A DNA stretch of 64,000 nt from Gordonia hydrophobica NBRC 16057 (GTDB lineage: Bacteria > Actinomycetota > Actinomycetes > Mycobacteriales > Mycobacteriaceae), in assembly GCF_001592365.1 (NCBI RefSeq), contig NZ_BCWU01000002.1:124001-188000 (forward strand), read 5' to 3'. The notes under the pieces were generated by a model, which was not told the DNA's origin, ran no database searches, and was given only the letters and a program-made list of their open reading frames with translations. Below are positions 51,991-62,635 of the stretch, one piece after another; positions within the stretch are counted from its first letter, which is position 1; each line of letters begins with the position of its first letter. The position numbers were made by a program, and so were the translations under genes.

Positions 51991-54900
51991 TGCTGTGCCT
52001 CCCATGCGGAGCCGAGCGCCGACAGCATGTCACCGGACAGACCGGAGGCCGCCATCGGCGCGGCGTCGACCGTGAGTCGGTGCGACGCGTCGGATGCCTC
52101 GTCGCGGGCCGCGTCGACGGCGTCGGCGAGCTCGGCGATCGAGTAATGATCAAAGATCTGCTGCGGATCCAGCGCGATGCCCGATGCGGCGGCCCGCGCC
52201 GACCACTGGATGGAGATCACGCTGTCGCCGCCGACGGCGAAGAAGTTGTCATCGCGGCCGATTCCGCTGACGGACAACAGTTCTTCGAGCATCGCGACGA
52301 GTGCGCGTTCGGTCGCGGTCTGTGTTCCGCCACCGGCGGTGAAGACCTCGGCGACCTCTGCCGCGGCCGGGGCCGCCGCGTAATTGTCGATCACCGTCGA
52401 GCCGGGCGAGAGCGCCCGGAGCGTCTCGGCGAGCGCCTCACCTGCGCCGGGGCCGTCGACGATCCACGTCGCGACGGACGCGCAGTGGGTCAGCCCGGCG
52501 TGCGGGAGTCCGGTGAGGGTGGTCGGGCGCGCCTGGATCCGGCGAGGAGATCCGGCGGCGATGAGTTCGGCGAGCACCGCGGGATCGTCGCCGTGCGTCG
52601 ACGCGTCGAGGGTGTCCGGGAGCGGCACCACGACCAGGTCGCCGAGCCGTCGTTCCGGATGGCGCGCGAGTTCACCGAGCAGCGCGACGAAGCGGTCGAC
52701 GATGCCGCGTGCGGTGTCGGCGTCGTACAGGTCTTCGCTCGCGACCAGCCGTACCTGCAGGCTGCCGTCGTCGCGGGTGATGGCGATGAGGTTCAGGTCC
52801 AGGAACGAGGTGTCGACGTCCATCGGGAGCACCCGCACGCTCGTGCCGTCGGCGAGGGCGACCGGAGCTTCTCCCGCCGCGTCGCGGAAATGGACCATGC
52901 TCTGGAACAACGGGTTTCGTGCTCTGGTGCGGCGCGGATTGAGGGCTTCGACGAGCCGCTCGATCGGGACGTCCTGGTGCGCGAAGGCGTCGAGGACGGC
53001 GTCTCGAGAACGGTGCAGCGTCTCGGCGAGCGTCGGGGCGCCGGACAGGTCGGTGCGCAGGACCACCATGTTCGCGAGGAGACCGACGATCCGGTCGGTG
53101 CCCGCGTCCACGCGCCCGGCGGCGGGTGTGCCGACGGCGATGTCGTCTCCGCCGCCGAGGCTGCTCAGCGTTGCCGACCAGACAGCGGTGAGCGCCATGA
53201 AATCGGTGACTCCGTTGGCCGCGAAGACGGTTTTCAATTCCGCGTACCGGGCCGCCGAGACCTCGGCGTCGACCACGTGTCCACGGTGACTGAGTCCTTC
53301 GGGACGCGGCCGGTCGGCGGCCACCAGGATCTCGTCGGGCAGACCGGCCAAGCGGTCGCGCCAGAAGTCGATCTGCGCGCGCCCGAACCGCGCGGCCGCG
53401 CTGTCCGGATCGGTGTCGAGGCCGAAGATCCGGTGCTGCCAGACGGCGACGTCGGAGCACTCGACGCCCGCCTCGCGCGCGGGCAGCGCGGTGCCCTCCA
53501 CGCGTGCCCGATAGGCGGCCGCGAGGTCGTCGACGATGAGGGCCACGCTGCCGTGGTCCACCACCATGTGGTGGATGACGAGGGTGAGCCGGGTGGTCTG
53601 TGCGCCGCGGATCAGGTGCGCCCGCAGCAACGACGGTTCGGTCAACGAGTAGACGACGGCACCGGCTTCGGCGACCGCGGCGTCCACGTCGTCGACCGTG
53701 GTCACGGTCAGGTCTGCCGCGACGCTGTCGGCGACCACCTGCACGGGCAGCCCGTCGACCTCCCGGAACGAGGTCCGCAGCGACGGATGCCGTGCCACCA
53801 CGTCGCCGACGGCCCCGCGCAGCACGTCCGGATCGACGGGGCCGTCGACCCCCAGCGTCACGACGATGTTGTTCTCCGCGGTCGCTCCGCTGAAGCGATG
53901 GTTGAACCACATGGCCAACTGCGAGAACGACAGCGGCGGCTGCGGGCCCGCGACACCGGCTTCCAACGGCGGTCGAGACGGCGTCGGATCGGCGACGGCA
54001 CCGCGCGCGATGCTGCCGAAGGCGTCGGCCCGGTCGGAGCCCCCGTCCGAACCGCTGTCGGCATCGAGGTCGACGCCGAGTTCGGCCTGCGCTTTCGCGG
54101 CGAGCAGAGTGGCCAGTCCGGCGACGGTCGGCTTCTCGAACGGTGCACGCACGTCGACGTCGAGACCGAACTCCGCGGTCAGCGCGGTCACCAGTCGAGC
54201 GGCGAGAAGCGAGTGCCCACCGAGGTCGAAGAAGTTGTCGTCGGCGCCGATCTCCCGCCCGGCGAAGAGTTGGGCGAAGACCGCGGCGACCCGGCGTTGA
54301 GTCGGCGTCGACGGTTCGACGAATGCAACGACCTCCGGCTCCGGAACTGGCAGTGCGGCGCGATCGAGCTTGCCGTGCACCGTGATCGGGACCTCGCTGA
54401 TCGGCACGATCGCCTCCGGAACCATATGTGCAGGAAGCCGTCCGGCCACGTGATCACGAACGGCGCCGCCGTCGACCACCCGGCCCGGCTCGGCGATCAC
54501 ATAGCCGAGGAGCCGATCGTCGACGACGATCACCAACGCGCGCTGCACCTCGGGGTGCGCGGTGAGGACGGCTTCGATCTCGCCCGGCTCGATGCGGAAG
54601 CCGCGCACCTTGATCTGGTCGTCGGAACGGCCGACGAAGCGGAGTTCGCCGTCCGAGCCGCGGCGGGCGAGATCGCCGGTGCGGTACAGCCGCTCCCCCG
54701 CTGCGAAGGGGTTCGCGACGAACCGCGACGCCGTGAGCGCGGCGCGCCGCAGGTAGCCGCGGGCCAACTGTCGACCGCCGAGATACAGCTCGCCGACCAC
54801 GCCGTCGGGCACCGGCTGCAGTCCGCCGTCGAGCAGGTGCGCGGTGACCCCGGGATTGGGGCGGCCGATCGGGACCACCGCACCGCCGCGCGGACCGTCG

Positions 54901-57218
54901 ACCCGGTGGTGGGTGGCCGCCACGACGGCCTCGGTGGGGCCGTAGTTGTTCGAGAGGTCGGCGGTGAACCCCGTGGTGAACGCGTCCGCGACCTCGCCCG
55001 GCAGCGCTTCGCCGCCGACGGGCACGGTGCGCAGGGTGGTCCATTGCTTCACTTCTGGGATCAGGAGGAGGGTCGAGAGCATGCTCGGCACCATGTGCAT
55101 CACCGTGACGTGTTCGCGGACCAGCAGGTCGGCGAGGTATTTGATGTCGGTGAGGGCGCCGCGCTTGGGCACCACCAGGGTGGCGCCGGCGGTGAGGGTC
55201 GCGAAGATCTCGAACATCGAGGCGTCGAAGCTGACCGACGAGGTCTGCACCAGGCGGTCGTCGGGGCCGACGACGCTCGTGGCCCCGAAGGCGCGGAGAT
55301 GTTCGGCGATCGCGCGATGGTCGACGGCGACGCCCTTCGGTGTGCCGGTGGAGCCGGACGTGTAGATGATGTACGCCAGCGACGACGCCGTCGGACCGGT
55401 CAGTGCGGCAGTGTCGGTCTCGGGTGCCGCGTCGGCGCGCAGGCGAGCGACCGCGTCGGCATTGAGCACCAGGGCGGGGCGAGCGTCCTCGAGGAGGAAG
55501 GCGGCGCGGTCGGCGGGGTACTCGGGGTCGACCGGAAGGTACGCGGCTCCGGCTTTCATGACGGCGAGGGCGGCGACGACGAAGTCCTCGCTCGCCGACA
55601 TCCGGAGGGCGACGATAGAGTCCGGTTCGAGGACGGCGCCCGCCTCCGTCCGGATCCGTCGCGCGAGCCGGGTGGCAGCGTCGTCGAGGTCGGCGTACGT
55701 CAGGCTCCGCTCATCGGTGACGAGCGCGGGATGCGTCGGCCGGTCGGCGACGGCGGCGGCGAACATGTCGACGAGCGTTTCGGGGCGATCGGCGACGGCG
55801 GGTCCGGATGCGGCGGCGACGGCGGCGGCGCGCGCTGCGTCGTCGAGCAGTCGGGCATCGCGGATCGGCCGGTCCGGGTGCGCCAGCGCATCGGTGAGGA
55901 AGGTCGCGTACGACGACAGCAACGCCTCGGCATCGGCGGCGTCGAAGCGGTCGGTCGCATACTGCAGTTCCAGGATCGGCGCGCTGCCGGAGACGACGGC
56001 GAACTCCAACGGCAGTTGTGCGGTCGGTGTGTGGAGGTCGTCGAGGTGCGTGCCGGTGACGCCGTCGAGCTGCAGCCCGCCGAGATCGCTGCGGAGGGTG
56101 AGGCTGGCGGAGACCAGCCCCGCCAGCCCGGCGGCACGGTCCTGCGCGGTGGCGGCGACCACCCGATCGATGGGCGCGCGATTGGCGGCGAGGCCGGCGG
56201 CGAGCGTCTCGCGGGAGGCGTCGATCAGCGAGGTCAGCGATGCTCGGGAGTCCACGGCACCGCGGAGCAGGACGGAGTTGCCGAAATAGCCGATCAGGTT
56301 CTCGGCGCCCGCCGGGCGGACGGTGGTCGGGACGGCCAGGACGACGTCGTCGGCGCGGTACACCCGGTGCAGGAAGGCCTGGGTCGCGGCGACGAGGACG
56401 GCGAAGACCGTGGTGCCCTGCGCGCGGGCGAGTTCGGTTGCGGCGTCGGAGAGGCGACGGTCGAGCGGGCGGTGCGCGCGGCCGCTCCCCGCGGCGCCGG
56501 TGGCGGCGGGCAGATCCAGCAGTTCGGGCACCGGGCTCAGCGCCTGCGTCCAGTAGGCGAGGTCGGCGTCGAGGTGGTCGGCGGTCGGGTCGGGGATGTC
56601 GGCGTAGTGGCGAGGCAGCGGCGGGAGGTCGTCGCCGCGGTAGGCGATCACCAAGTCGGCGAACAGCACCCGCCACGACTCGTCGTCCCACGCCACGTGA
56701 TGCACGGTCAGCAGGACCACGCGGTGATCGTCGGCGAGTTCGAGGACGCTCACGCGCAGCGGAGCTTCGGCATCGAGGCGGAACGGTGTCCGAGCCTCGC
56801 GTGCGGCGAGGACGCTGATGCGTCGCTGCGCCGCGCTGCCGGAGAGTTCGCGCAGGTCGACGACGCTCCACGCGATCGGCTCGTCGACCCGGTGCTCCAT
56901 GACCGGCTCGCCGTGGTCCCCCAACAGATAGTGCGCGCGGAGCGTCTCGTGCCGCGCGACCACGGCGGTGAGCGCGGCGTGGAGCCGTTCGGTGTCGATC
57001 TCGCCGCGCAAGCGGAATCCGACGGAGACGTTGAGCGAGGTGTCGAGCGGGTTGCGGTGCCCCGCGAACCAGAGTCGCTGTGCGGCGATCGGCAGCGCGG
57101 TCCGTTCCCCGTGGGCGCGCGCGGGCACCGTCGGCGCCTCCTCGGTGCGGGTCAGCCCTGCGTCTTCGAGTCGCTGGCGCAGAAGTTCACGGCGGCGGGT
57201 GGCGCGGTCAATCGTCAT
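51987..57218 (-). CDS. mbtE: Non-ribosomal peptide synthetase C-A-T-C-T (mbtE-like)
   Basis: A 1743-residue NRPS. Module 1 has a C domain (HHVAWDDES, about residue 170), an A domain ([14 protein letters not shown] near 630, YGPTEA, YRTGDLA) and a carrier (FFDLGGHSL near 1020). Module 2 has a C domain (HHMVVDHGS near 1240) followed by only about 85 residues and a second carrier (FFAVGGDSV near 1660), with no second A domain. The first ATG (57218) lies 10 nt after a near-perfect IdeR box. Size and place match MbtE (1682 residues). The missing adenylation domain must be supplied in trans, or the carrier is a relay site. Confidence 0.88.
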   Translation of the reverse strand: MTIDRATRRRELLRQRLEDAGLTRTEEAPTVPARAHGERTALPIAAQRLWFAGHRNPLDTSLNVSVGFRLRGEIDTERLHAALTAVVARHETLRAHYLLGDHGEPVMEHRVDEPIAWSVVDLRELSGSAAQRRISVLAAREARTPFRLDAEAPLRVSVLELADDHRVVLLTVHHVAWDDESWRVLFADLVIAYRGDDLPPLPRHYADIPDPTADHLDADLAYWTQALSPVPELLDLPAATGAAGSGRAHRPLDRRLSDAATELARAQGTTVFAVLVAATQAFLHRVYRADDVVLAVPTTVRPAGAENLIGYFGNSVLLRGAVDSRASLTSLIDASRETLAAGLAANRAPIDRVVAATAQDRAAGLAGLVSASLTLRSDLGGLQLDGVTGTHLDDLHTPTAQLPLEFAVVSGSAPILELQYATDRFDAADAEALLSSYATFLTDALAHPDRPIRDARLLDDAARAAAVAAASGPAVADRPETLVDMFAAAVADRPTHPALVTDERSLTYADLDDAATRLARRIRTEAGAVLEPDSIVALRMSASEDFVVAALAVMKAGAAYLPVDPEYPADRAAFLLEDARPALVLNADAVARLRADAAPETDTAALTGPTASSLAYIIYTSGSTGTPKGVAVDHRAIAEHLRAFGATSVVGPDDRLVQTSSVSFDASMFEIFATLTAGATLVVPKRGALTDIKYLADLLVREHVTVMHMVPSMLSTLLLIPEVKQWTTLRTVPVGGEALPGEVADAFTTGFTADLSNNYGPTEAVVAATHHRVDGPRGGAVVPIGRPNPGVTAHLLDGGLQPVPDGVVGELYLGGRQLARGYLRRAALTASRFVANPFAAGERLYRTGDLARRGSDGELRFVGRSDDQIKVRGFRIEPGEIEAVLTAHPEVQRALVIVVDDRLLGYVIAEPGRVVDGGAVRDHVAGRLPAHMVPEAIVPISEVPITVHGKLDRAALPVPEPEVVAFVEPSTPTQRRVAAVFAQLFAGREIGADDNFFDLGGHSLLAARLVTALTAEFGLDVDVRAPFEKPTVAGLATLLAAKAQAELGVDLDADSGSDGGSDRADAFGSIARGAVADPTPSRPPLEAGVAGPQPPLSFSQLAMWFNHRFSGATAENNIVVTLGVDGPVDPDVLRGAVGDVVARHPSLRTSFREVDGLPVQVVADSVAADLTVTTVDDVDAAVAEAGAVVYSLTEPSLLRAHLIRGAQTTRLTLVIHHMVVDHGSVALIVDDLAAAYRARVEGTALPAREAGVECSDVAVWQHRIFGLDTDPDSAAARFGRAQIDFWRDRLAGLPDEILVAADRPRPEGLSHRGHVVDAEVSAARYAELKTVFAANGVTDFMALTAVWSATLSSLGGGDDIAVGTPAAGRVDAGTDRIVGLLANMVVLRTDLSGAPTLAETLHRSRDAVLDAFAHQDVPIERLVEALNPRRTRARNPLFQSMVHFRDAAGEAPVALADGTSVRVLPMDVDTSFLDLNLIAITRDDGSLQVRLVASEDLYDADTARGIVDRFVALLGELARHPERRLGDLVVVPLPDTLDASTHGDDPAVLAELIAAGSPRRIQARPTTLTGLPHAGLTHCASVATWIVDGPGAGEALAETLRALSPGSTVIDNYAAAPAAAEVAEVFTAGGGTQTATERALVAMLEELLSVSGIGRDDNFFAVGGDSVISIQWSARAAASGIALDPQQIFDHYSIAELADAVDAARDEASDASHRLTVDAAPMAASGLSGDMLSALGSAWEAQQ

Positions 57219-57227
57219 ATCGATACT

Positions 57228-57246
57228 TTAGCCTAGCCTAACCTAA
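57228..57246 (-). promoter_or_regulatory. IdeR/DtxR iron box upstream of NRPS operon
   Basis: On the minus strand TTAGGTTAGGCTAGGCTAA matches 17 of 19 positions of the IdeR consensus. It lies directly before the mbtE-like ATG, so the NRPS operon should be repressed when iron is sufficient. Confidence 0.88.
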
Positions 57247-57248
57247 TC

Positions 57249-57280
57249 AAACGACCCGGGGCGCAAGCCCCGGGTCGTTT
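57249..57280 (-). terminator. Terminator after the membrane-protein gene
   Basis: A perfect 14-bp stem (57249-57262 with 57267-57280) with a GCAA loop, followed on the minus strand by TTTGATT. It separates the gene at 57301 from the NRPS promoter. Confidence 0.85.
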
Positions 57281-57300
57281 CATTTCGCTACTGTCTCAGG

Positions 57301-58056
57301 TCATAGACTGCACGGAATATTCGCGTACGACCCCAGCTGACACACCGATTTGTTGGTCATCTTCCAGCGGCCGTCCTGCCAAACCCACGTCAGCGTCATG
57401 TACGCGGGCTGGTAGCCGGGCGAGGTGAACTTGATGCGCGCGGACGCCGTGGTTCCGTTGACGGTGACCGGATCGATGATCGTGTACCTGAAGCCCATCG
57501 GCTTGAACTTGCTGGCGAGCGTCAAGACGCCCTGCGCCTGGTTGACCGCGCGCATGCCACCCTCGAGTCGCTGCGCCTTCTGCGAGTTCGACGCCCCCGA
57601 GGCGATGAAGTCGAGGTCGTTCTGCAACTGCGCGGCAGTCGGCTTCGTCGGCGCGTTCGACGCCGTCGTCGGCGCGGAGGTGGCGGCCGGAGTGTTCGCG
57701 GCAGGCGCGTCGGCCACCGGCGCTTGCGCGGCGGGCGTGCCGCCGTCGACCGGAGCGGCAGGCGCTGCCGACTCCGACGGCTGGTCGGCGGCAGAGGTCG
57801 GCGCCACCGCTTGCGGCTGCTGCGTCTGCTGCTGCGCACCGAGGTTGACGACGGTCGCCGGCGGCTCTTGCGCCGTGGCACGGGTGCCGACGTCGCTCAG
57901 CATCAGCCCGACCAGGCCGATCGCGAGAACGATCGCGGACACCACCGCGGAGATCCCTGCTGCCATCATCACCGTGGGCCAGCTGACCGAGGAACCCGAT
58001 CCACCGGCCGCTGCGGGCTCACCCTCCGGCTGCGCCACTTGCTCGTCGTCATACAT
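57301..58056 (-). CDS. Single-pass membrane protein with Ala/Pro-rich linker, Mce-associated-like
   Basis: A 251-residue protein with a cytoplasmic N-terminus, a TM helix at about residues 27-54, a Pro/Ala/Thr/Gln-rich linker to about 145, and a C-terminal domain. The C-terminal domain (LQNDLDFIASGA...AYMTLTWVWQDGRWKMTNKS) looks like the NTF2-type fold of Mce-associated and lipoprotein-like secreted proteins. Cys near the end (SVCQLGSYANIPC) may form a disulfide. An iron box lies 24 nt upstream, so it is probably iron-regulated. A role in siderophore export or uptake is possible. Confidence 0.75.
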   Translation of the reverse strand: MYDDEQVAQPEGEPAAAGGSGSSVSWPTVMMAAGISAVVSAIVLAIGLVGLMLSDVGTRATAQEPPATVVNLGAQQQTQQPQAVAPTSAADQPSESAAPAAPVDGGTPAAQAPVADAPAANTPAATSAPTTASNAPTKPTAAQLQNDLDFIASGASNSQKAQRLEGGMRAVNQAQGVLTLASKFKPMGFRYTIIDPVTVNGTTASARIKFTSPGYQPAYMTLTWVWQDGRWKMTNKSVCQLGSYANIPCSL

Positions 58057-58079
58057 TCCGCTATTGAACCAAACCTAAG

Positions 58080-58098
58080 AAAGGTGAGTCTAGCCTTA
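58080..58098 (-). promoter_or_regulatory. Probable IdeR box upstream of membrane-protein gene
   Basis: AAAGGTGAGTCTAGCCTTA on the plus strand matches 13 of 19 consensus positions. It lies 24 nt before the ATG at 58056. Confidence 0.6.
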
Positions 58099-58167
58099 GT
58101 GTGGTTAGCCTGATCACGGTTGAGCGACCAGCCGGACACCACGGCCTACTTTTGCTATGCGCCCACA

Positions 58168-58228
58168 ATCTGCCCGCACAGCGACGTTCACCGGCAATGT
58201 TCCAGCGGACGACGATGTGCGGGCAGAT
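58168..58228. repeat. 13-bp inverted repeat between mbtD-like and membrane-protein genes
   Basis: ATCTGCCCGCACA (58168-58180) is repeated inverted at 58216-58228 across 35 bp. The interval 58,099-58,269 otherwise holds no gene. Confidence 0.65.
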
Positions 58229-58247
58229 GTCAGCAATGATGTCTGGC

Positions 58248-58267
58248 GCAGGACACGGGTGTCCTGC
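58248..58267 (-). terminator. Hairpin after mbtD-like gene
   Basis: A 9-bp stem GCAGGACAC / GTGTCCTGC with a 2-nt gap lies 2 nt beyond the mbtD-like stop. It has no T-tract, so it is a candidate only. Confidence 0.45.
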
Positions 58268-58269
58268 AC

Positions 58270-61200
58270 TTAACTGGCAGCCGGAACCTCACCCATCAGG
58301 TCGACGACCTCGTTCAGGCTCGCGCCGCCGAGGATCGCCTCGACGGGAAGGTCGCAGGCAAGGGTCGACTGGACGCGCTTGCGGAAATCGAGCGCCTGCA
58401 GCGAGTCCATGCCGAGCGCGACCAACGGCGCGCTCGGATCGATGTCACCGACGCCCAGCCCCATCGTCGCCACGAGTTCGGCGGTGAGATCCGCGGCGAG
58501 GACACCCGATTCCATCGCTCGGACGACAACGGGCTCCGGCTCCGGCTCGGTCACCGCTTCCGGTTGCTCGACCGGTGCGTCGACGAGGACGTCGACGTCG
58601 ACCTCCGGGGCGTCCGGCACCTCGGCGATCAACGCGTCGACTCCGGTCAGTGCAAGGAGCGCTCGCAGATCCGGCCACGAGGCGGCGAGGACCTGCGCAT
58701 CGAGTCCGCGGACCGCCAGCCCCGCGTCGAGCGCCGCGGTCGGCGCCATCGGAACCACCCCGGTCGCGGTCACCCGTGCCACGCCCGCCGCGTCCAGCGG
58801 CCCCTGCACCGCCCACAGTCCCCAACCGATCGCGGCCACGTTCCTGCCTTCGGCACGCAGACATGCGGCTTCCACCTCCAGCAGTCGATTCGACGCGGCG
58901 TACAGCGCCTGGTCACGACCGCCGAGTGTCGCGGCCAGAGACGAACAGATCAGCACCCGCCCCACCGAGCCGACGGTGTCGAGGAACCGGCGCAGGCCGA
59001 ACACCTTCGCGTCGAGCGCCTTTCGTACGTCGTCGTCGGAGATCTGAGCCAGCGGCCGATCGACGTAGTCGAGTGCGGCGTGCACCACGACGGTGACCGG
59101 CGGCAGATCCGCGGCCACCGCGGCGACGGACTCCGGATCGGTGAGGTCGCAGCGGCGGATGTCGACGTCGACGCCGAAGCGGTTCGCCATCCGGGTCGCG
59201 GCCCGGTGCGCCCGGTCGCCGCCGCCGGACCGGCTGAGCAGCGTGATCCGTCGGGCTCCGTCGCGTGCGAACCGTTCTGCCATCACGAGACCGACCTGCC
59301 CGGTGCCCCCGGTGATCACGACATGCGTCAGATCGTCGACGTCGGGTTCCGACGCGTCCACGGGCACCAGCCGTTTGACGTAGACGGCGCCGTCGCGGAC
59401 GGCGAGGGCCGACTCTCCCGCGACATGAACCGCGGACAGGACGTCGTCGGCCGACACGCCTCCCGCCGGGAGATCCAACTGTGCCACCCGCACGCCGGTC
59501 TGTTCGCCGGTCAGGCATCGGAGCCCGGCTGCGATCGCGGCATGCGCAGGATCGGCGACGTCGGCGTCGGAGACCGTCTCTGCAGCCGTGGTGACGATCC
59601 AGAGCATCGCGGGCAGTTCCGTCAAGCCGCCCCGCCAGCGGGACTCGGCGAGGATCGCCGCGACATCCGCGTCCACCGCGCCGCGTCCCTCGGGTAAGAG
59701 CAGCAGCGCGGCGTCCATCGGACCGATGTCGGCGGCGCCGTCGGGCACCTGCCAGGCGACGGCCCCGTGCTGCGGTGCGCTGTCGCAGATCGCCGCGGCC
59801 AGACCGAGGTCCGCACCCGCGGGTGTGAGGATCGCGATCCGTTGCGGCGGGAGCAGACTCCGACGAGCGGGCTGATGCCAGGCGGTCTGGAGGGTGCGGA
59901 CGTCGTGGTCGGTACGCGGCTGCGCCCAGCCCGCATGGTTGACGCGGTCGTCGCCGCCGGCGTCGGACCGCGCCCACAGTCGGGTCTTTCGCATCGCCGA
60001 GTTCGGGAAGCCCTCCAGGGGAAGCTCCCTGGTGCGGCCGGGCACGGCCCAGCACGACCAGTCGAAGTCGGCGTCGGCCGCGGCCACGGTGAGCACGTTG
60101 CGGGTGAACAGTTCGTGGTCGGGGCATTCGCGACGACGGGTGCCGAGGATCGTCGTCCCGGCGGTCTCGGCGAGCGTCTCCGACAACGCCAGGACCAGCG
60201 TCGGGTGTTCGGCGATCTCGATGAACGTGTCGGCGCCCGCGTGCGCCGCCTGCTCCACCGCGCGGTCGAAGCGGACGCGGTTGCGCAGGTTCCAGAACCA
60301 GTAGTCGCGCACCGGCATGGTCTGGTCGACGGCTTCGCCGAGGGTGGCTCCGATGCACGGGATCTGCGGTTCGGAGAAGTCCTCGCGCATGCCGTGGGCG
60401 TCGAACGCCGTGATGAGCGCCTCGGCGAACTTGCTGACGATGCTCGTGTGAGCGGGGTAGGCGACGCGGATCTCCTTCGCGAACTTCCCTTCCGCTTCCA
60501 GCGCGGCGATGAGCCCGAGGACCGCCTCCCGTTCGCCCGAGACGCACAGGATGTGCGCGGAGTTCACCACCGACAGTTCCATCCAGCCGGAGTTCCGGGA
60601 CAGGAGCCGTTCCGCTTCATCGAGGTCGACGCCGATCACAGCCATCGTGTAGCCGCGCGGCGCGATCCGATCGACGGTGCGCGCGCGTTCGGTGACCACC
60701 ACCAGTCCCTCGCGGAGGGTCGCGATCCCGCTGCGAACAGCGGCGGCGATCTCGCCTTGCGAGTGACCGACGGTCATCACGGGCCGCACGCCCGCGGCGT
60801 CCCACATCGCGGTGAGCCCGAGCATGTGCATGAACAGCGCAGGCTGCACCACCGTCACGTCGTCGGTCTCCACCGCGTCGCCGCGACCGAGGACGTAGTC
60901 GAGCGGTGAGGTCCCGAACAGCGCGAGGGACTCGGTGTGGCAGTCGTCGACTGCGGCGCGGTACGCCGCCGACTGCGCGTAGTCGACGGCACCCATCCCG
61001 GGCCGCTGGCTCCCCTGCCCCGGATAGACGTAGGCGAACCGGTGCGACGACGCCGTTCCGCGCACCACCGCGGCGTGCGGCTCGCCGTCCGCGACCGCGT
61101 CGAGTGCGGTGAGGAGATGGTCGCGGTCTGTGGCGGCGATCAGCGCGCGATGCCTCCGGACCGGGCGGGAGTCGAGCAGGAATGCGGCGATCCGGTGCAC

Positions 61201-61329
61201 GTCGAGGTCCGGCTGCGCGCGCACATAGCGGGCGACGGCAGCCGCGTACCGCCCGAGGTTCTCCTCGGCGTCGGCCGAGACGACGACCGGAATCCGTCCG
61301 TCAGGGAGTTGGTAGTGGAGTTCAGACAC
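58270..61329 (-). CDS. mbtD: Polyketide synthase AT-KR-ACP (mbtD-like)
   Basis: A 1019-residue PKS subunit without a ketosynthase. The acyltransferase has YVYPGQGSQRPGMG and active site TVGHSQGEIAAA (about residue 215). The ketoreductase has ITGGTGQVGLVMAERFARDG (about 680) and a Tyr/Asn region LYAASNRLLE. The carrier Ser is in LVALGMDSLQALDF near the end. Size and domain order match MbtD (1004 residues), which with MbtC builds the beta-hydroxy acid linker of mycobactin. The GTG at 61329 overlaps the KS gene by 8 nt and has GGAGG six nt upstream. Confidence 0.9.
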   Translation of the reverse strand: MSELHYQLPDGRIPVVVSADAEENLGRYAAAVARYVRAQPDLDVHRIAAFLLDSRPVRRHRALIAATDRDHLLTALDAVADGEPHAAVVRGTASSHRFAYVYPGQGSQRPGMGAVDYAQSAAYRAAVDDCHTESLALFGTSPLDYVLGRGDAVETDDVTVVQPALFMHMLGLTAMWDAAGVRPVMTVGHSQGEIAAAVRSGIATLREGLVVVTERARTVDRIAPRGYTMAVIGVDLDEAERLLSRNSGWMELSVVNSAHILCVSGEREAVLGLIAALEAEGKFAKEIRVAYPAHTSIVSKFAEALITAFDAHGMREDFSEPQIPCIGATLGEAVDQTMPVRDYWFWNLRNRVRFDRAVEQAAHAGADTFIEIAEHPTLVLALSETLAETAGTTILGTRRRECPDHELFTRNVLTVAAADADFDWSCWAVPGRTRELPLEGFPNSAMRKTRLWARSDAGGDDRVNHAGWAQPRTDHDVRTLQTAWHQPARRSLLPPQRIAILTPAGADLGLAAAICDSAPQHGAVAWQVPDGAADIGPMDAALLLLPEGRGAVDADVAAILAESRWRGGLTELPAMLWIVTTAAETVSDADVADPAHAAIAAGLRCLTGEQTGVRVAQLDLPAGGVSADDVLSAVHVAGESALAVRDGAVYVKRLVPVDASEPDVDDLTHVVITGGTGQVGLVMAERFARDGARRITLLSRSGGGDRAHRAATRMANRFGVDVDIRRCDLTDPESVAAVAADLPPVTVVVHAALDYVDRPLAQISDDDVRKALDAKVFGLRRFLDTVGSVGRVLICSSLAATLGGRDQALYAASNRLLEVEAACLRAEGRNVAAIGWGLWAVQGPLDAAGVARVTATGVVPMAPTAALDAGLAVRGLDAQVLAASWPDLRALLALTGVDALIAEVPDAPEVDVDVLVDAPVEQPEAVTEPEPEPVVVRAMESGVLAADLTAELVATMGLGVGDIDPSAPLVALGMDSLQALDFRKRVQSTLACDLPVEAILGGASLNEVVDLMGEVPAAS

Positions 61330-62635
61330 GAGCGGCCTCCGGCATGTCGACGATGAGGTGAGCGTTGGTTCCCGAGACGCCGAAGCTGGAGATCGCGGCG
61401 AACCGGTGTCCATCGCGGGCCGGCCAGGGTTCGGCGGCAGCGGCGAGGCGGAGACCTGCGGTGTCCCAATCGATCTCGTCGGTCGGCTCATCGGCATACA
61501 GGCTGGGGACGATGGTCGCGTGACGACCGCACTGCAGCACCTTGATGAGGCCGAGGACACCGGACGCGGCCTGGGCGTGACCGGCGTTGGACTTCACCGA
61601 GCCGACCGCTGCGGGATGCTCCGATCCGCGGGCGACACCGTAGACCGACGCGAGCGCGTCGAGTTCCATCGGATCGCCCAGCGTCGCGGTGCCGTGCCCT
61701 TCGATCAGGTCGACGACGGCGGCGTCGATCCCGGCCGCGGCCACGGCGGCGTCGATGACCCGCCGCTGGGCCTGCGGATTCGGCACGACGATCGGGCCGC
61801 CCGCTCCGTTGTGGTTGACGCGCGATCCCGCGATGACCCCGTAGATCCGATGGTGCGCGGCGCGGGCGGCCGCCGCTGTCTCGATGATCACCGCACCGGC
61901 GCCCTCGCCCCAGACGGTGCCGGTCGCCCCCGACGAGTACGACCGGCACCGCCCGTCCTCGGCGAGCGCGTTACTGCGCGAGAACTCGAAGAACGCTCCG
62001 GGAGAACCCATCACGCAGACGCCGCCGGCGATCGCCCAGGCGCAGTCGCCCGCCCGAATCGCGGCCGCGGCCTGGTGCACCGCCGTCAACGACGACGCGC
62101 AGGCGGTGTCGACGACCACCGACGGCCCCAGCAGCCCCAAAGCGTGCGAGATCCGACCCGAGACGGCGCCGAGCGCCGCGCCGGCGATGCGATGCCCGGA
62201 GTACTCGTTCACGCTCGCGGCGCGCGGTCCGTACTCCATCACCGAGGCCCCGAAGTAGACGCCGACCTCCTGACCCGCCAGGGAACTCGGATCGATGCCC
62301 GCGTTCTCGACGGCCCGCCACGCGACGCGCATCGCCACCCGCTGCTGCGGATCCATGGCGGTCGCTTCGCGGGGACTGAGACCGAAGAACTGCGGATCGA
62401 ATTCCCCTGCTCCGTCCAGGAACCCGCCTGCGTCGGGTACCGCGCCCCAGCCGGGAACTCGGTCCAGTGCGAGCACCTGGTCGATGGGCCAGTCGCGGTC
62501 GCGCGGCATCGGACCGATCAGATCGGCGCCCGCTGCCAGCGCCGCATAGAAGTCCTCGGGGGTGTCGATGCCGCCCGGGGCTTCGACGGCCATCCCCGCG
62601 ATGACGATGGCGGAATCGGCGATGCGGTCGGTCAT
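61322..62635 (-). CDS. mbtC: Stand-alone ketosynthase (mbtC-like)
   Basis: A 437-residue beta-ketoacyl synthase. The active-site Cys is in VDTACASSLTAV (about residue 175), His in EGHGTATLGDP and the second His in KSNAGHAQAASG. It is alone on its polypeptide, like MbtC (444 residues), and works with the AT-KR-ACP protein encoded next. Its ATG overlaps the thioesterase stop (ATGA). Confidence 0.92.
   Translation of the reverse strand: MTDRIADSAIVIAGMAVEAPGGIDTPEDFYAALAAGADLIGPMPRDRDWPIDQVLALDRVPGWGAVPDAGGFLDGAGEFDPQFFGLSPREATAMDPQQRVAMRVAWRAVENAGIDPSSLAGQEVGVYFGASVMEYGPRAASVNEYSGHRIAGAALGAVSGRISHALGLLGPSVVVDTACASSLTAVHQAAAAIRAGDCAWAIAGGVCVMGSPGAFFEFSRSNALAEDGRCRSYSSGATGTVWGEGAGAVIIETAAAARAAHHRIYGVIAGSRVNHNGAGGPIVVPNPQAQRRVIDAAVAAAGIDAAVVDLIEGHGTATLGDPMELDALASVYGVARGSEHPAAVGSVKSNAGHAQAASGVLGLIKVLQCGRHATIVPSLYADEPTDEIDWDTAGLRLAAAAEPWPARDGHRFAAISSFGVSGTNAHLIVDMPEAARV

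Noticed and set aside
52080-57236. Plus-strand open frame of about 1,700 codons opposite the mbtE-like NRPS
   Set aside because: It mirrors the NRPS codons, is rich in Arg/Gly/Asp in random order and has no domain; the minus-strand NRPS is unambiguous.
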